DNA from: an uncultured bacterium
GTDB lineage: Bacteria > Planctomycetota > UBA1135 > GCA-002686595
Reading direction: 5' to 3'
Assembly (NCBI GenBank): GCA_913058555.1
Contig: CAJXRJ010000541.1
Coordinates: 1-5,340 of the forward strand
Length of the DNA stretch: 5,340 nt
Below the pieces are notes generated by a model. The model saw only the letters and a program-made list of their open reading frames with translations. It searched no databases and was not told the DNA's origin. The position numbers and the translations under genes were made by a program. Below are positions 1 to 4,991 of the stretch, piece after piece. The stretch's first letter is position 1, and each line of letters begins with the position of its first letter.

Positions 1-825
1 GTGGAGGACGACATGTACGACATGCACGCCCAGATACTTGATCGGGCGCGACAGCGCGACCTGCTTCTTGTCGAGCGTGAAGCCCTCGGCGGTGGCGGCA
101 TCGGCGGCGGCGCCGCCGCCCGTGAGGGAGCGCGCCTCCGACATCACGCCGGCATCGAGTTCGTATCCCGGTGGGTGAGCGAGGGTGACGTCCATGCCCC
201 GGTGCAGGGCCGCGAGCAGAAGCGAGTGGACCACCGACGGACTCGACGGGGTGGGGGAGGGGGTCCAAACGATCGCCAGCTTCTTGCCCGTCAGGTTCTT
301 GCCGAAGGTCTCCCGCAGGGTCATCAGGTCCGCGAGCGCCTGAAGCGGGTGCCAAAGGGCGCTCTCCATGTTGATGACCGGCACGGTCGCGTGTTTGGCC
401 CATGATCGGATGCTCTCGTCGCGGCGATCCACCTCCCATGAATTGCCCGCGGGCCGAGGGCGGATGGCGAGGGCGTCGCAATAGGTGGACAGGACCCCCG
501 CGGCGTCGCGCACATGTTCCGGGGCATTCCCGTCCATGACCACGCCGTCCCGGGCCTCGACCTCCCAGAAATCCGAGCCGGCGGACAGGTGCACCCCTTG
601 CCCGCCGAGTTGGTGGACGGCGACCTCAAAAGACGTGCGGGTACGTAGGGAGCCTCGGAAGAACAGGAACCCCACCGACTTCTCGGTGAGCTCCTTCCTG
701 GAGGCGCCCGCCTTGTACCGCTCAGCGAGGTCCAGGACATCCGTGAGCCGGGACCCCGCGAGGTCGGAGAGTCGGATCAGGCTGCGGCTCGAGGCCGTCG
801 GATCTTGTGTTTGGGAGCCGTTCAC
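1..825 (-). CDS. argF': N-succinylornithine / N-acetylornithine carbamoyltransferase, 5' part (runs off left edge)
   Basis: This enzyme transfers the carbamoyl group of carbamoyl phosphate to an N-acylated ornithine in arginine synthesis, in the cytoplasm. I read 275 in-frame codons from a GTG at 825 to the window edge; the family is about 320-340 residues, so the C-terminus is missing. Visible motifs are the carbamoyl-phosphate loop FFRGSLRTRTSFE (55-67), DFWEVEARDGVVMDG (85-99), VINMES (150-155) and HPLQ (159-162). The Trp-87 segment and the MDG-x-x-x-EH block are typical of the AOTC/SOTC subfamily, not of standard OTC or ATCase. Residue 102 is Pro, at the position where Xanthomonas AOTC has Glu92 and Bacteroides SOTC has Pro, which favours succinylornithine. 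No in-frame ATG occurs before codon 97; a TTG at 855 is the other possible start. No Shine-Dalgarno site is seen. The last ten codons (GVHVVHVVLH) only partly match the expected GADVVYAKSW motif, so the motif may lie beyond the edge or the end may be divergent or frameshifted. Confidence 0.85.
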   Translation of the reverse strand, partial: MNGSQTQDPTASSRSLIRLSDLAGSRLTDVLDLAERYKAGASRKELTEKSVGFLFFRGSLRTRTSFEVAVHQLGGQGVHLSAGSDFWEVEARDGVVMDGNAPEHVRDAAGVLSTYCDALAIRPRPAGNSWEVDRRDESIRSWAKHATVPVINMESALWHPLQALADLMTLRETFGKNLTGKKLAIVWTPSPTPSSPSVVHSLLLAALHRGMDVTLAHPPGYELDAGVMSEARSLTGGGAAADAATAEGFTLDKKQVALSRPIKYLGVHVVHVVLH

Positions 826-831
826 GCCCTG

Positions 832-860
832 ATCGTACGCGCCTGGACCTAGCAATCCAG
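832..860 (-). promoter_or_regulatory. Possible promoter of the ornithine transcarbamylase gene
   Basis: Read on the minus strand, a TACGAT box (837-832) fits the TAnnnT pattern of a -10 element. It lies 17 bp from a weak CTGGAT -35 candidate (860-855). The -10 box ends six bases before the GTG start at 825, so transcription would begin at or next to the start codon, giving a leaderless mRNA. This agrees with the missing Shine-Dalgarno site. The -35 match is poor (2 of 6), so the call is tentative. Confidence 0.3.
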
Positions 861-920
861 AGGGGGCAGGCGGAAGCCCCGTCGTGTCGCACCCGCAGCA
901 GCCAGCCAGCGCGGCTTGGA

Positions 921-945
921 CCCTCGAGAGTGAGGATCTCGAGGG
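921..945. repeat. Perfect 9-bp inverted repeat in the divergent intergenic region
   Basis: CCCTCGAGA (921-929) and TCTCGAGGG (937-945) are perfect reverse complements around the 7-base loop GTGAGGA. No T run follows on either strand, so it does not look like an intrinsic terminator. It lies about 96 bp upstream of the transcarbamylase start and could be an operator or an RNA hairpin. It does not resemble an ARG box that I recognise. Confidence 0.6.
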
Positions 946-974
946 CCGTCGGCGAGGCGATCCTTGGGGCCCCG

Positions 975-1010
975 CTGGGGAGCCGGATGGGGAGCCCAAT
1001 GGGGGTGCCG
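975..1010 (+). repeat. Three imperfect 12-bp tandem copies
   Basis: CTGGGGAGCCGG (975-986), ATGGGGAGCCCA (987-998) and ATGGGGGTGCCG (999-1010) are head-to-tail variants of one unit. A related G4C4 stretch (966-973) precedes them. No function is evident; the array may be simple-sequence expansion in spacer DNA. Confidence 0.5.
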
Positions 1011-1022
1011 GCCGCGTGACTG

Positions 1023-1049
1023 GCGGGGCGCCCCGCGAAGTTCTTTTTT
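1023..1049 (+). terminator. Terminator-like GC palindrome with T run
   Basis: GCGGGGCGCCCCGC (1023-1036) is a perfect palindrome that can fold as a 5-bp stem with a GCGC loop. A T-rich stretch follows, including six Ts at 1044-1049. Its orientation would stop plus-strand transcription entering the tRNA-Arg region, yet no plus-strand gene lies to its left in the window. It may insulate the tRNA promoter or end a noncoding transcript. The four-base gap before the T tract and the short stem make it weak. Confidence 0.35.
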
Positions 1050-1066
1050 CTTCCTGGTTCGGCGTC

Positions 1067-1095
1067 TTGACCCAGGCCCTAGACACCGCTACAAC
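1067..1095 (+). promoter_or_regulatory. Sigma70-type promoter for tRNA-Arg(ACG)
   Basis: TTGACC (1067-1072, 5 of 6 to TTGACA) is separated by exactly 17 bp from TACAAC (1090-1095, 4 of 6 to TATAAT). The predicted start near 1102 lies about seven bases before the tRNA 5' end, a usual arrangement for a tRNA gene. The same transcript could continue into tadA, since no T-rich terminator is seen between the tRNA and tadA. Confidence 0.65.
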
Positions 1096-1108
1096 GTCGC
1101 GCCCAAAC

Positions 1109-1185
1109 GCACCCGTAGCTCAACTGGATAGAGCACCTGACTACGGATCAGGAGGTTAGAGGTTCGAATCCTCTCGGGTGTACCA
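1109..1185 (+). tRNA. tRNA-Arg(ACG)
   Basis: The sequence folds as a full cloverleaf. The acceptor stem is GCACCCG with CGGGTGT (terminal G-U), the anticodon stem is CCTGA/TCAGG, and the T arm is AGAGG-TTCGAAT-CCTCT. Discriminator A1182 is followed by an encoded CCA (1183-1185). The anticodon loop CTACGGA places ACG at 1143-1145. In bacteria this is the standard tRNA whose A34 is deaminated to inosine, letting it read CGU, CGC and CGA. The enzyme that does this, TadA, is encoded 181 bases downstream on the same strand. Confidence 0.97.
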
Positions 1186-1366
1186 CTCCTTCCCCCAGGA
1201 CCCTTCGCGCTTGCCGCTTAGGCCAAAGGATCGGAGCCGGATGGGACCCTCCGCCGGGCTGACGCCCCGCGGGTTCTGGACCTCGGGTCGACGCCCGACA
1301 GCCCAGTTCGCTCTCGGCGGCCTCGGATGGGCTCTTCTCTTCGAATCCGTCATCTGACAACAAGTG

Positions 1367-1891
1367 ATGGAAGAAGCAGAATCGGCGAGCCTTGGCCCGA
1401 GTGCTGATCCCAGCCCCATCGGCGTTCTTTCGATCGCCGATCGCGCCGGGATGGCCCTCGCCTTGGCGATGGCCGAAGAGGCCCGAGCCGCTGACGAAGT
1501 ACCTATCGGTGCTGTCGTCGTGCGTGACGGGATCTGGCTCGGCGCCGGGCGCAATGAGTGCCGCGGCAGACGCCAAGCCACCGCCCACGCAGAAATGCTC
1601 GCCCTCGACGACGCCTTCCGGCGCACCGGCGACATGCGGCTCCCCGGAGCCACCGTCTACACCACCGTGGAGCCATGCTTCATGTGTGCAGGCGCCCTGA
1701 GCCATGCCCGGATCGCCCGGGTGGTTTGGGCCGTACGGGACCCGAAATTCGGAGGCAGCGCCTCTTTGGGGAACGTCCTCACGGACGACCGGCTGAATCA
1801 TGTGGCCGAGGTTGCCGAAGGCGTTTTCGCAAGCGAGGCCCGCTCTCTGATGCAGGCCTTCTTCAGGTCGAAGCGACTTCCATCGAAGTGA
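1367..1891 (+). CDS. tadA: tRNA-specific adenosine-34 deaminase TadA
   Basis: TadA converts A34 of tRNA-Arg(ACG) to inosine using a catalytic zinc. The 174-residue product has the deaminase signature HAE (His74, Glu76 as proton shuttle) and VEPCFMCAGAL (Cys104 and Cys107 as zinc ligands), plus the early EVPIGAVVV strand (44-52) and the late RDPKFGGSASLGNVL segment. Length is close to E. coli TadA (167), with an N-terminal extension of about 20 weakly conserved residues. An in-frame TGA at 1355-1357 limits the start to GTG 1364 or ATG 1367; Met29 would cut into the first helix. ATG 1367 is chosen, though neither start has a good Shine-Dalgarno site. Its substrate tRNA lies immediately upstream. 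The 1186-1366 spacer holds two weak hairpins (1284-1297; 1300-1305 with 1328-1333) without a T tract, so cotranscription with the tRNA is possible. Confidence 0.96.
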   Translation: MEEAESASLGPSADPSPIGVLSIADRAGMALALAMAEEARAADEVPIGAVVVRDGIWLGAGRNECRGRRQATAHAEMLALDDAFRRTGDMRLPGATVYTTVEPCFMCAGALSHARIARVVWAVRDPKFGGSASLGNVLTDDRLNHVAEVAEGVFASEARSLMQAFFRSKRLPSK

Positions 1892-1899
1892 ACGAACAC

Positions 1900-1972
1900 A
1901 GCTGGCGGCAGCATCCCATGATGTAGGACCGAGTCCCATCATGCGGAACCTCATCATGGGGAGAAGCCAGCT
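1900..1972 (+). repeat. Nested inverted repeat between tadA and tRNA-Ser(CGA)
   Basis: Two complementary arm pairs are nested. AGCTGGC (1900-1906) pairs with GCCAGCT (1966-1972), and CCCATGATG (1915-1923) pairs with CATCATGGG (1952-1960). A second CATCATG (1937-1943) could compete for the same partner, and GGAC-CGA-GTCC (1926-1936) can form a small hairpin in the loop. No T run follows, so it is not a normal terminator. It starts nine bases after the tadA stop and ends 18 bases before the tRNA, so it could be a processing or decay signal in a shared transcript, or a protein-binding site. Confidence 0.6.
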
Positions 1973-1990
1973 CGGAAAGCATTCACGGAC

Positions 1991-2081
<91 letters not shown>

Positions 2082-2119
2082 TTCCTACTGCCAAGCAACA
2101 GATTCCTACTGCCAAGCAA
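2082..2119 (+). repeat. 17-bp direct repeat, 21-bp period, after tRNA-Ser(CGA)
   Basis: TTCCTACTGCCAAGCAA occurs at 2082-2098 and again, identically, at 2103-2119, with four bases between the copies. It begins two bases after the tRNA CCA end. It may be a recent replication-slippage duplication or a pair of protein or RNA-processing sites in the tRNA trailer. Confidence 0.85.
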
Positions 2120-2171
2120 AAGCGCAGGCCGTGAGACGTAGGTTTCCGAAGAGTTCGTTCCATCAACAATC

Positions 2172-2214
2172 ACCGTCCAGGTGTCGACCCTTCGGGGCTC
2201 AGCGCTGGGACGGT
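2172..2214 (+). repeat. Bulged hairpin just upstream of tRNA-Ser(GGA)
   Basis: ACCGTCCAG (2172-2180) pairs with CTGGGACGGT (2205-2214), forming nine base pairs with one bulged G. The loop contains CCC-TTCG-GGG (2188-2197), a second small hairpin with a stable-type tetraloop. It ends five bases before the tRNA 5' end, and only three Ts follow. It could be a leader structure for 5' processing, or a weak terminator of the preceding tRNA transcript. Confidence 0.5.
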
Positions 2215-2219
2215 TTAGC

Positions 2220-2309
<90 letters not shown>

Positions 2310-2366
2310 TTTTTCAACCGACTGTTTTCAATCAACTGAAGACGTGCCAATCGGCGCCGTGGATTC

Positions 2367-2386
2367 CCGCGGGCGCTGACCCGCGG
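2367..2386 (+). repeat. Hairpin between tRNA-Ser(GGA) and SRP RNA
   Basis: CCGCGGG (2367-2373) and CCCGCGG (2380-2386) form a perfect 7-bp stem with loop CGCTGA. No T tract follows, and the SRP RNA begins 14 bases later. It could be a processing element in a tRNA-SRP RNA cotranscript or an extra 5' helix of the SRP precursor. An AT-richer stretch at 2310-2340, with two TTTTCAA copies, precedes it. Confidence 0.5.
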
Positions 2387-2400
2387 AGACGCTGGCAGAA

Positions 2401-2527
2401 GGGGCGCGCGGCGATGGGTTCGGTCCCACGCGATGACGTAGGTCCGAACCGGGTCAGGCCGGGAACGGAGCAGCCCTAAGGTCTCTACGGCAGGCGCGAG
2501 GTGCCCGGGCCCTTCGGCGCGCGCCCC
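2401..2527 (+). ncRNA. ffs: Small (4.5S-type) signal recognition particle RNA
   Basis: This RNA binds Ffh to form the bacterial SRP, which targets nascent membrane proteins to FtsY and the translocon. The conserved domain IV lies at about 2451-2475: GTCAGG on the 5' side, a GGAA tetraloop (2462-2465) closed by CCG/CGG, and AGCAGCC on the 3' side. The rod is supported by CGTAG/CTACG (2437-2441 with 2485-2489), CGCG/CGCG (2429-2432 with 2495-2498), GGGTTCGG/CCGGGCCC (2416-2423 with 2505-2512, two G-U pairs) and the closing GGGGCGCGC/GCGCGCCCC (2401-2409 with 2519-2527). About 127 nt fits the small type without an Alu domain. The mature ends are inferred from the closing stem. Confidence 0.93.
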
Positions 2528-2535
2528 ATTTTTTT
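2519..2535 (+). terminator. Rho-independent terminator of SRP RNA
   Basis: The 3' strand of the SRP closing stem (GCGCGCCCC) is followed by A and then seven Ts (2529-2535). The terminator stem is therefore the RNA's own terminal helix, or the local GGCGCGCGCC palindrome at 2516-2525. This sets the 3' end of the transcript and suggests dnaX needs its own promoter further right. Confidence 0.8.
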
Positions 2536-2561
2536 GGGGGTGGGGCGGGGGGCGCCCCCGC
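2536..2561 (+). repeat. G-rich tract and GC hairpin after the SRP terminator
   Basis: Three close G runs (G5 at 2536-2540, G4 at 2542-2545, G6 at 2547-2552) are separated by single bases. GCGGGGG (2545-2551) also pairs with CCCCCGC (2555-2561) around a 3-base loop. The tract could form a G-quadruplex only if the G6 run supplied two strands. It may also pair with the C-rich 3' end of the SRP gene. Confidence 0.5.
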
Positions 2562-3047
2562 GAAGTCGCGCTCCGTGATCCTCACGGGTCATCTGGGTGA
2601 CGCCATTTTTCGTCGACGGCCGGCCCACGCTTTTGCCCATCGGGTGGACACCTGGTTGGGCCGCTGAGTGCCCCATTTGGCCGGTCCATCCTGCTGGCCC
2701 CCGAGATTCCGTTCCGGAGAAGTCGCGATTCTCTGAACCGTTGTGGCGGTGCCGCTTTTCCTGTGACTTGGCAACAAGGCGATAGATCCATCGGGCCCCC
2801 GCAAGGGGTTTCTGACCGGGCCGCTTTGGCAGGCAAGCCTTGGCTAGAGGCGAACGGACCGACCTTTCCGCGGTTCGTTCGCCGTTCCCTAGGCCCTCTT
2901 CCAGCGGCCCTTCCCCTTTGGCCGATCCCCTGCGGGACCCTGGGCCGGCCCCGGTTGGAAGGTATTGAAGTCCGATCTCCAAATTGTGCGGCGCCGGGGC
3001 GCTGCGGCCGTGGCAGGTGAAGCCCGGTGAGGTATCCTGGGCCCCGG
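2562..3047 (+). other. Gene-free interval with several hairpins, upstream of dnaX
   Basis: I see no protein gene here: the open frames look like antisense or GC-driven artefacts. Base-paired elements include 2711-2738 (GTTC/GAAC then GGAGAA/TTCTCT, one bulge and one G-U), 2767-2778 (CTTG-GCAA-CAAG), 2797-2808 (CCCC-GCAA-GGGG), 2849-2883 (12 bp with one G-U, 11-base loop) and 2926-2937 (TCCC-CTGC-GGGA). The sequence does not match RNase P, tmRNA or a riboswitch that I know. No convincing promoter for dnaX was found; TTGGAA (2955-2960) with TCCAAA (2978-2983) at 17 bp is a poor candidate. The interval may be the dnaX leader, an unknown RNA, or spacer. Confidence 0.45.
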
Positions 3048-4898
3048 ATGTCGTACCTCGTACTCGCGCGCAAATACCGGCCCAAGGCGTTCTCTGAAGT
3101 CGCAGGCCAGGACGTGGTCACACGGACCCTGCGCGGCGCTATTGCCGAAGAGCGCGTCGGCCATGCCTACCTGTTCTTTGGGCCGCGGGGTACCGGGAAG
3201 ACCACCTCGGCGCGCCTGTTCGCCAAGGCCCTGAACTGTGAGAAGGGGCCCACGGACGAACCGTGCGGCACCTGCGACCGCTGCGTCAGCTACGACGCGG
3301 GCACCGAGGCCGACCTGATCGAGATCGATGCGGCGTCCAACACCGGCGTCGATCACGTGCGCAGCCTGCGAGACCAGGCGGGTTACGTGCCCCTCAGGGC
3401 GCGCTTCAAGGTGTTCCTCATCGATGAGGTGCACATGCTCTCCAAGGCGGCGTTCAACGCGCTTCTGAAGACCCTCGAAGAGCCGCCGCCCCACGTCAAA
3501 TTCCTATTCGCGACGACCGAGCTCCACAAGGTGCCCGACACGGTCGTCTCGCGTTGCCAGGTCCTGCGCCTCTCGCCCCTTTCCGAGGACGAGATCCGCG
3601 GCCGGCTCGATGAGGTCTTCAAGCTCGAGGGCATCGATGCCGAGGACGGCGTGACCTCCGAGATCGCGCGGCGGGCCCGCGGGGGCATGCGCGATGCGCT
3701 GTCCCTCGCCGACCAGCTCCTGGCGCTCGTGGGAAGAGAGCCCAAGGTCTCCGACACCGAGCGCCTCGCTGGCGAGGGCTCCGCGGAGGCCATCGAAGCC
3801 GTTCTCGACGCCGTCCTGGCTGGGGACAAGCCGGGGCTCCTCCGGGCGCTGCCCGCCCGTGAAGGCGACGAGCCCGCATTCCTTGATGCGACCCTCGACT
3901 ATCTCCGCAGCGCGATGCTTCTGCGGCTCGTGGGAGAGGACGCGCCAATGCTCGCGGAGACCGCCAGCGCCGCGGCCCGCACGCGGATGGCGGAACGCGC
4001 CTCGGCGTTCGGCGCCGATCGGCTGGAACTTGTCCTTCAGGAACTTCTCCACGCCCGCGAGCGCATGGGGCCCATCCACATGCGGGCCCACGCACGGCTG
4101 GTCCTGGAGACCACGCTCCTCGACCTATGCCGGCCAGAGGCCACCATGCCGATCACGGAGCTCATCCAGCGCCTGGAGGCGTTGGAAGGGCGAGCGGTGG
4201 GGGGCCCAGCACAGGGTTCGCCACCACCAGGTCAGGGCCGCTCGGGCGACGGTGGGACCCAGCCCACACCGTCGCCCGTGCGTGCGGCTGGGCCCCAGGC
4301 GTCGGCCGCCCCGGCGCCTTCACCCGCTCACCAGAGCCCAGCGCCCACGCCCGTCGCCACGGTGGCGGCGGCCAAACCGTCCGTCTCTGCGGCGCCGAAT
4401 GGGTCGGTACCCAGGAATCCCGCACCCACAAACCCCGCACCGAGCAAGAACGGGCCCGTTCCGATCGAGGAGCTCAAGCGGCCGGAACCGCCAAAAGGTA
4501 CCCCCCCAAGGCCGTCGGCGGGCCCACCCGCGGGACGCAAGGTCGCATCCGTGGCGCCCCGCGTGCAAACGAACAGCACCCACGACCAGTGGGAGGGATT
4601 CCTCGCCGAGCTCGCCAAGCGCTCCGAAGGCCTCGCCGCCGTCGCGGCAAAAAAGGCCCAGCTCGTGCGGAGCGCAGGTGGCGTGGCGCCTATGAAGTTC
4701 CGCGGGCTGAGCGTCGACGAGCTTCAACGCGTCGAGAGCGCCGCGGGGCGCCGAGCCATCGAGGACGCATTCCGCGCTACCAGCGGCGACGGCGTGCGGC
4801 TCAAGATCGAAATTCACGATGCCAGTACCGGCTCTGCCGCTGGTGATCCCTACACCGAACATGTCCGCCAGCTCTTCAATGGGCGTATCGAGGGCTAG
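3048..4898 (+). CDS. dnaX: DNA polymerase III subunit gamma/tau (DnaX)
   Basis: DnaX is the ATPase of the clamp loader that places the sliding clamp on DNA; its long form also links polymerase cores and helicase. The 616-residue product begins with the family N-terminus MSYLVLARKYRP. Visible motifs are Walker A GPRGTGKTT (45-53), the four-cysteine zinc module (Cys64, 73, 76, 79), Walker B VFLIDEVHM (122-130), sensor 1 near ATTELHK (155-161), the SRC arginine finger (Arg169) and sensor 2 GGMRDALSLADQ (212-223). Clamp-loader domain III follows to about 380. A Pro/Ala-rich linker (385-510) leads to a C-terminal domain starting near Trp515. The start is uncertain: GTG 3027 adds seven residues and has AGGTGA six bases upstream, whereas ATG 3048 matches the family start but lacks a near Shine-Dalgarno site. 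A C7 run (4501-4507) in the linker keeps the frame open. ybaB follows after 93 bases. Confidence 0.96.
   Translation: MSYLVLARKYRPKAFSEVAGQDVVTRTLRGAIAEERVGHAYLFFGPRGTGKTTSARLFAKALNCEKGPTDEPCGTCDRCVSYDAGTEADLIEIDAASNTGVDHVRSLRDQAGYVPLRARFKVFLIDEVHMLSKAAFNALLKTLEEPPPHVKFLFATTELHKVPDTVVSRCQVLRLSPLSEDEIRGRLDEVFKLEGIDAEDGVTSEIARRARGGMRDALSLADQLLALVGREPKVSDTERLAGEGSAEAIEAVLDAVLAGDKPGLLRALPAREGDEPAFLDATLDYLRSAMLLRLVGEDAPMLAETASAAARTRMAERASAFGADRLELVLQELLHARERMGPIHMRAHARLVLETTLLDLCRPEATMPITELIQRLEALEGRAVGGPAQGSPPPGQGRSGDGGTQPTPSPVRAAGPQASAAPAPSPAHQSPAPTPVATVAAAKPSVSAAPNGSVPRNPAPTNPAPSKNGPVPIEELKRPEPPKGTPPRPSAGPPAGRKVASVAPRVQTNSTHDQWEGFLAELAKRSEGLAAVAAKKAQLVRSAGGVAPMKFRGLSVDELQRVESAAGRRAIEDAFRATSGDGVRLKIEIHDASTGSAAGDPYTEHVRQLFNGRIEG
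4649..4655 (+). promoter_or_regulatory. Possible frameshift/slippage site A_AAA_AAG in dnaX
   Basis: Codons 534-536 read GCA-AAA-AAG, giving the heptamer A_AAA_AAG in the same phase as the programmed -1 site of E. coli dnaX. A small GC hairpin, GCTC-GTGCG-GAGC (4661-4673), starts five bases later. However, the -1 frame stays open to a TGA ending at 4846, so it would not give a short gamma form. A +1 or -2 shift would stop at 4693-4695, giving about 548 residues. The site lies inside the C-terminal domain, later than in E. coli. The function is doubtful. Confidence 0.3.
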
Positions 4899-4907
4899 TT
4901 CGAAGAG

Positions 4908-4937
4908 CGGCCTCCCTTCGGCCTCCCCTTGGGGGCC
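4908..4937 (+). repeat. Duplicated C-rich arm with hairpin between dnaX and ybaB
   Basis: CGGCCTCCCTT (4908-4918) is followed directly by CGGCCTCCCCTT (4919-4930). GGGGGCC (4931-4937) pairs with GGCCTCC of the second copy (7 bp, loop CCTT) and could pair instead with the first. No T tract follows, so termination is unlikely. The two alternative stems could act as a weak attenuation or stability element before ybaB. Confidence 0.45.
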
Positions 4938-4991
4938 ACACCCTCACCCGTCGCGCAAGGACGGGCCAAAGCAACAACGCGCCAGACGACT

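Noticed and set aside
1..405. Plus-strand open frame of 134 codons
   Set aside because: It is antisense to the transcarbamylase, which shows clear family motifs in the opposite strand; no recognisable protein features.
884..1159. Small plus-strand frame running into tRNA-Arg
   Set aside because: Its C-terminal part is a translation of the tRNA gene and the rest is low-complexity spacer; a common false gene call.
2562..3026. RNase P RNA, tmRNA or a known riboswitch in the interval before dnaX
   Set aside because: I could not find their conserved core motifs, so no family name is assigned.
2485..3121. Two long minus-strand open frames across the ffs-dnaX interval
   Set aside because: They overlap SRP RNA or the dnaX start, have Arg/Gly/Pro-rich composition expected from GC-rich noncoding DNA, and show no domain.
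4501..4507. C7 homopolymer in dnaX as a phase-variation site
   Set aside because: It lies in the Pro-rich linker where CCC codons are expected, and the frame is intact; dnaX is essential, so on/off switching is unlikely.
3383..4862. Several long antisense and alternate-frame ORFs inside dnaX
   Set aside because: Shadows of a GC-rich gene whose own frame carries all clamp-loader motifs.
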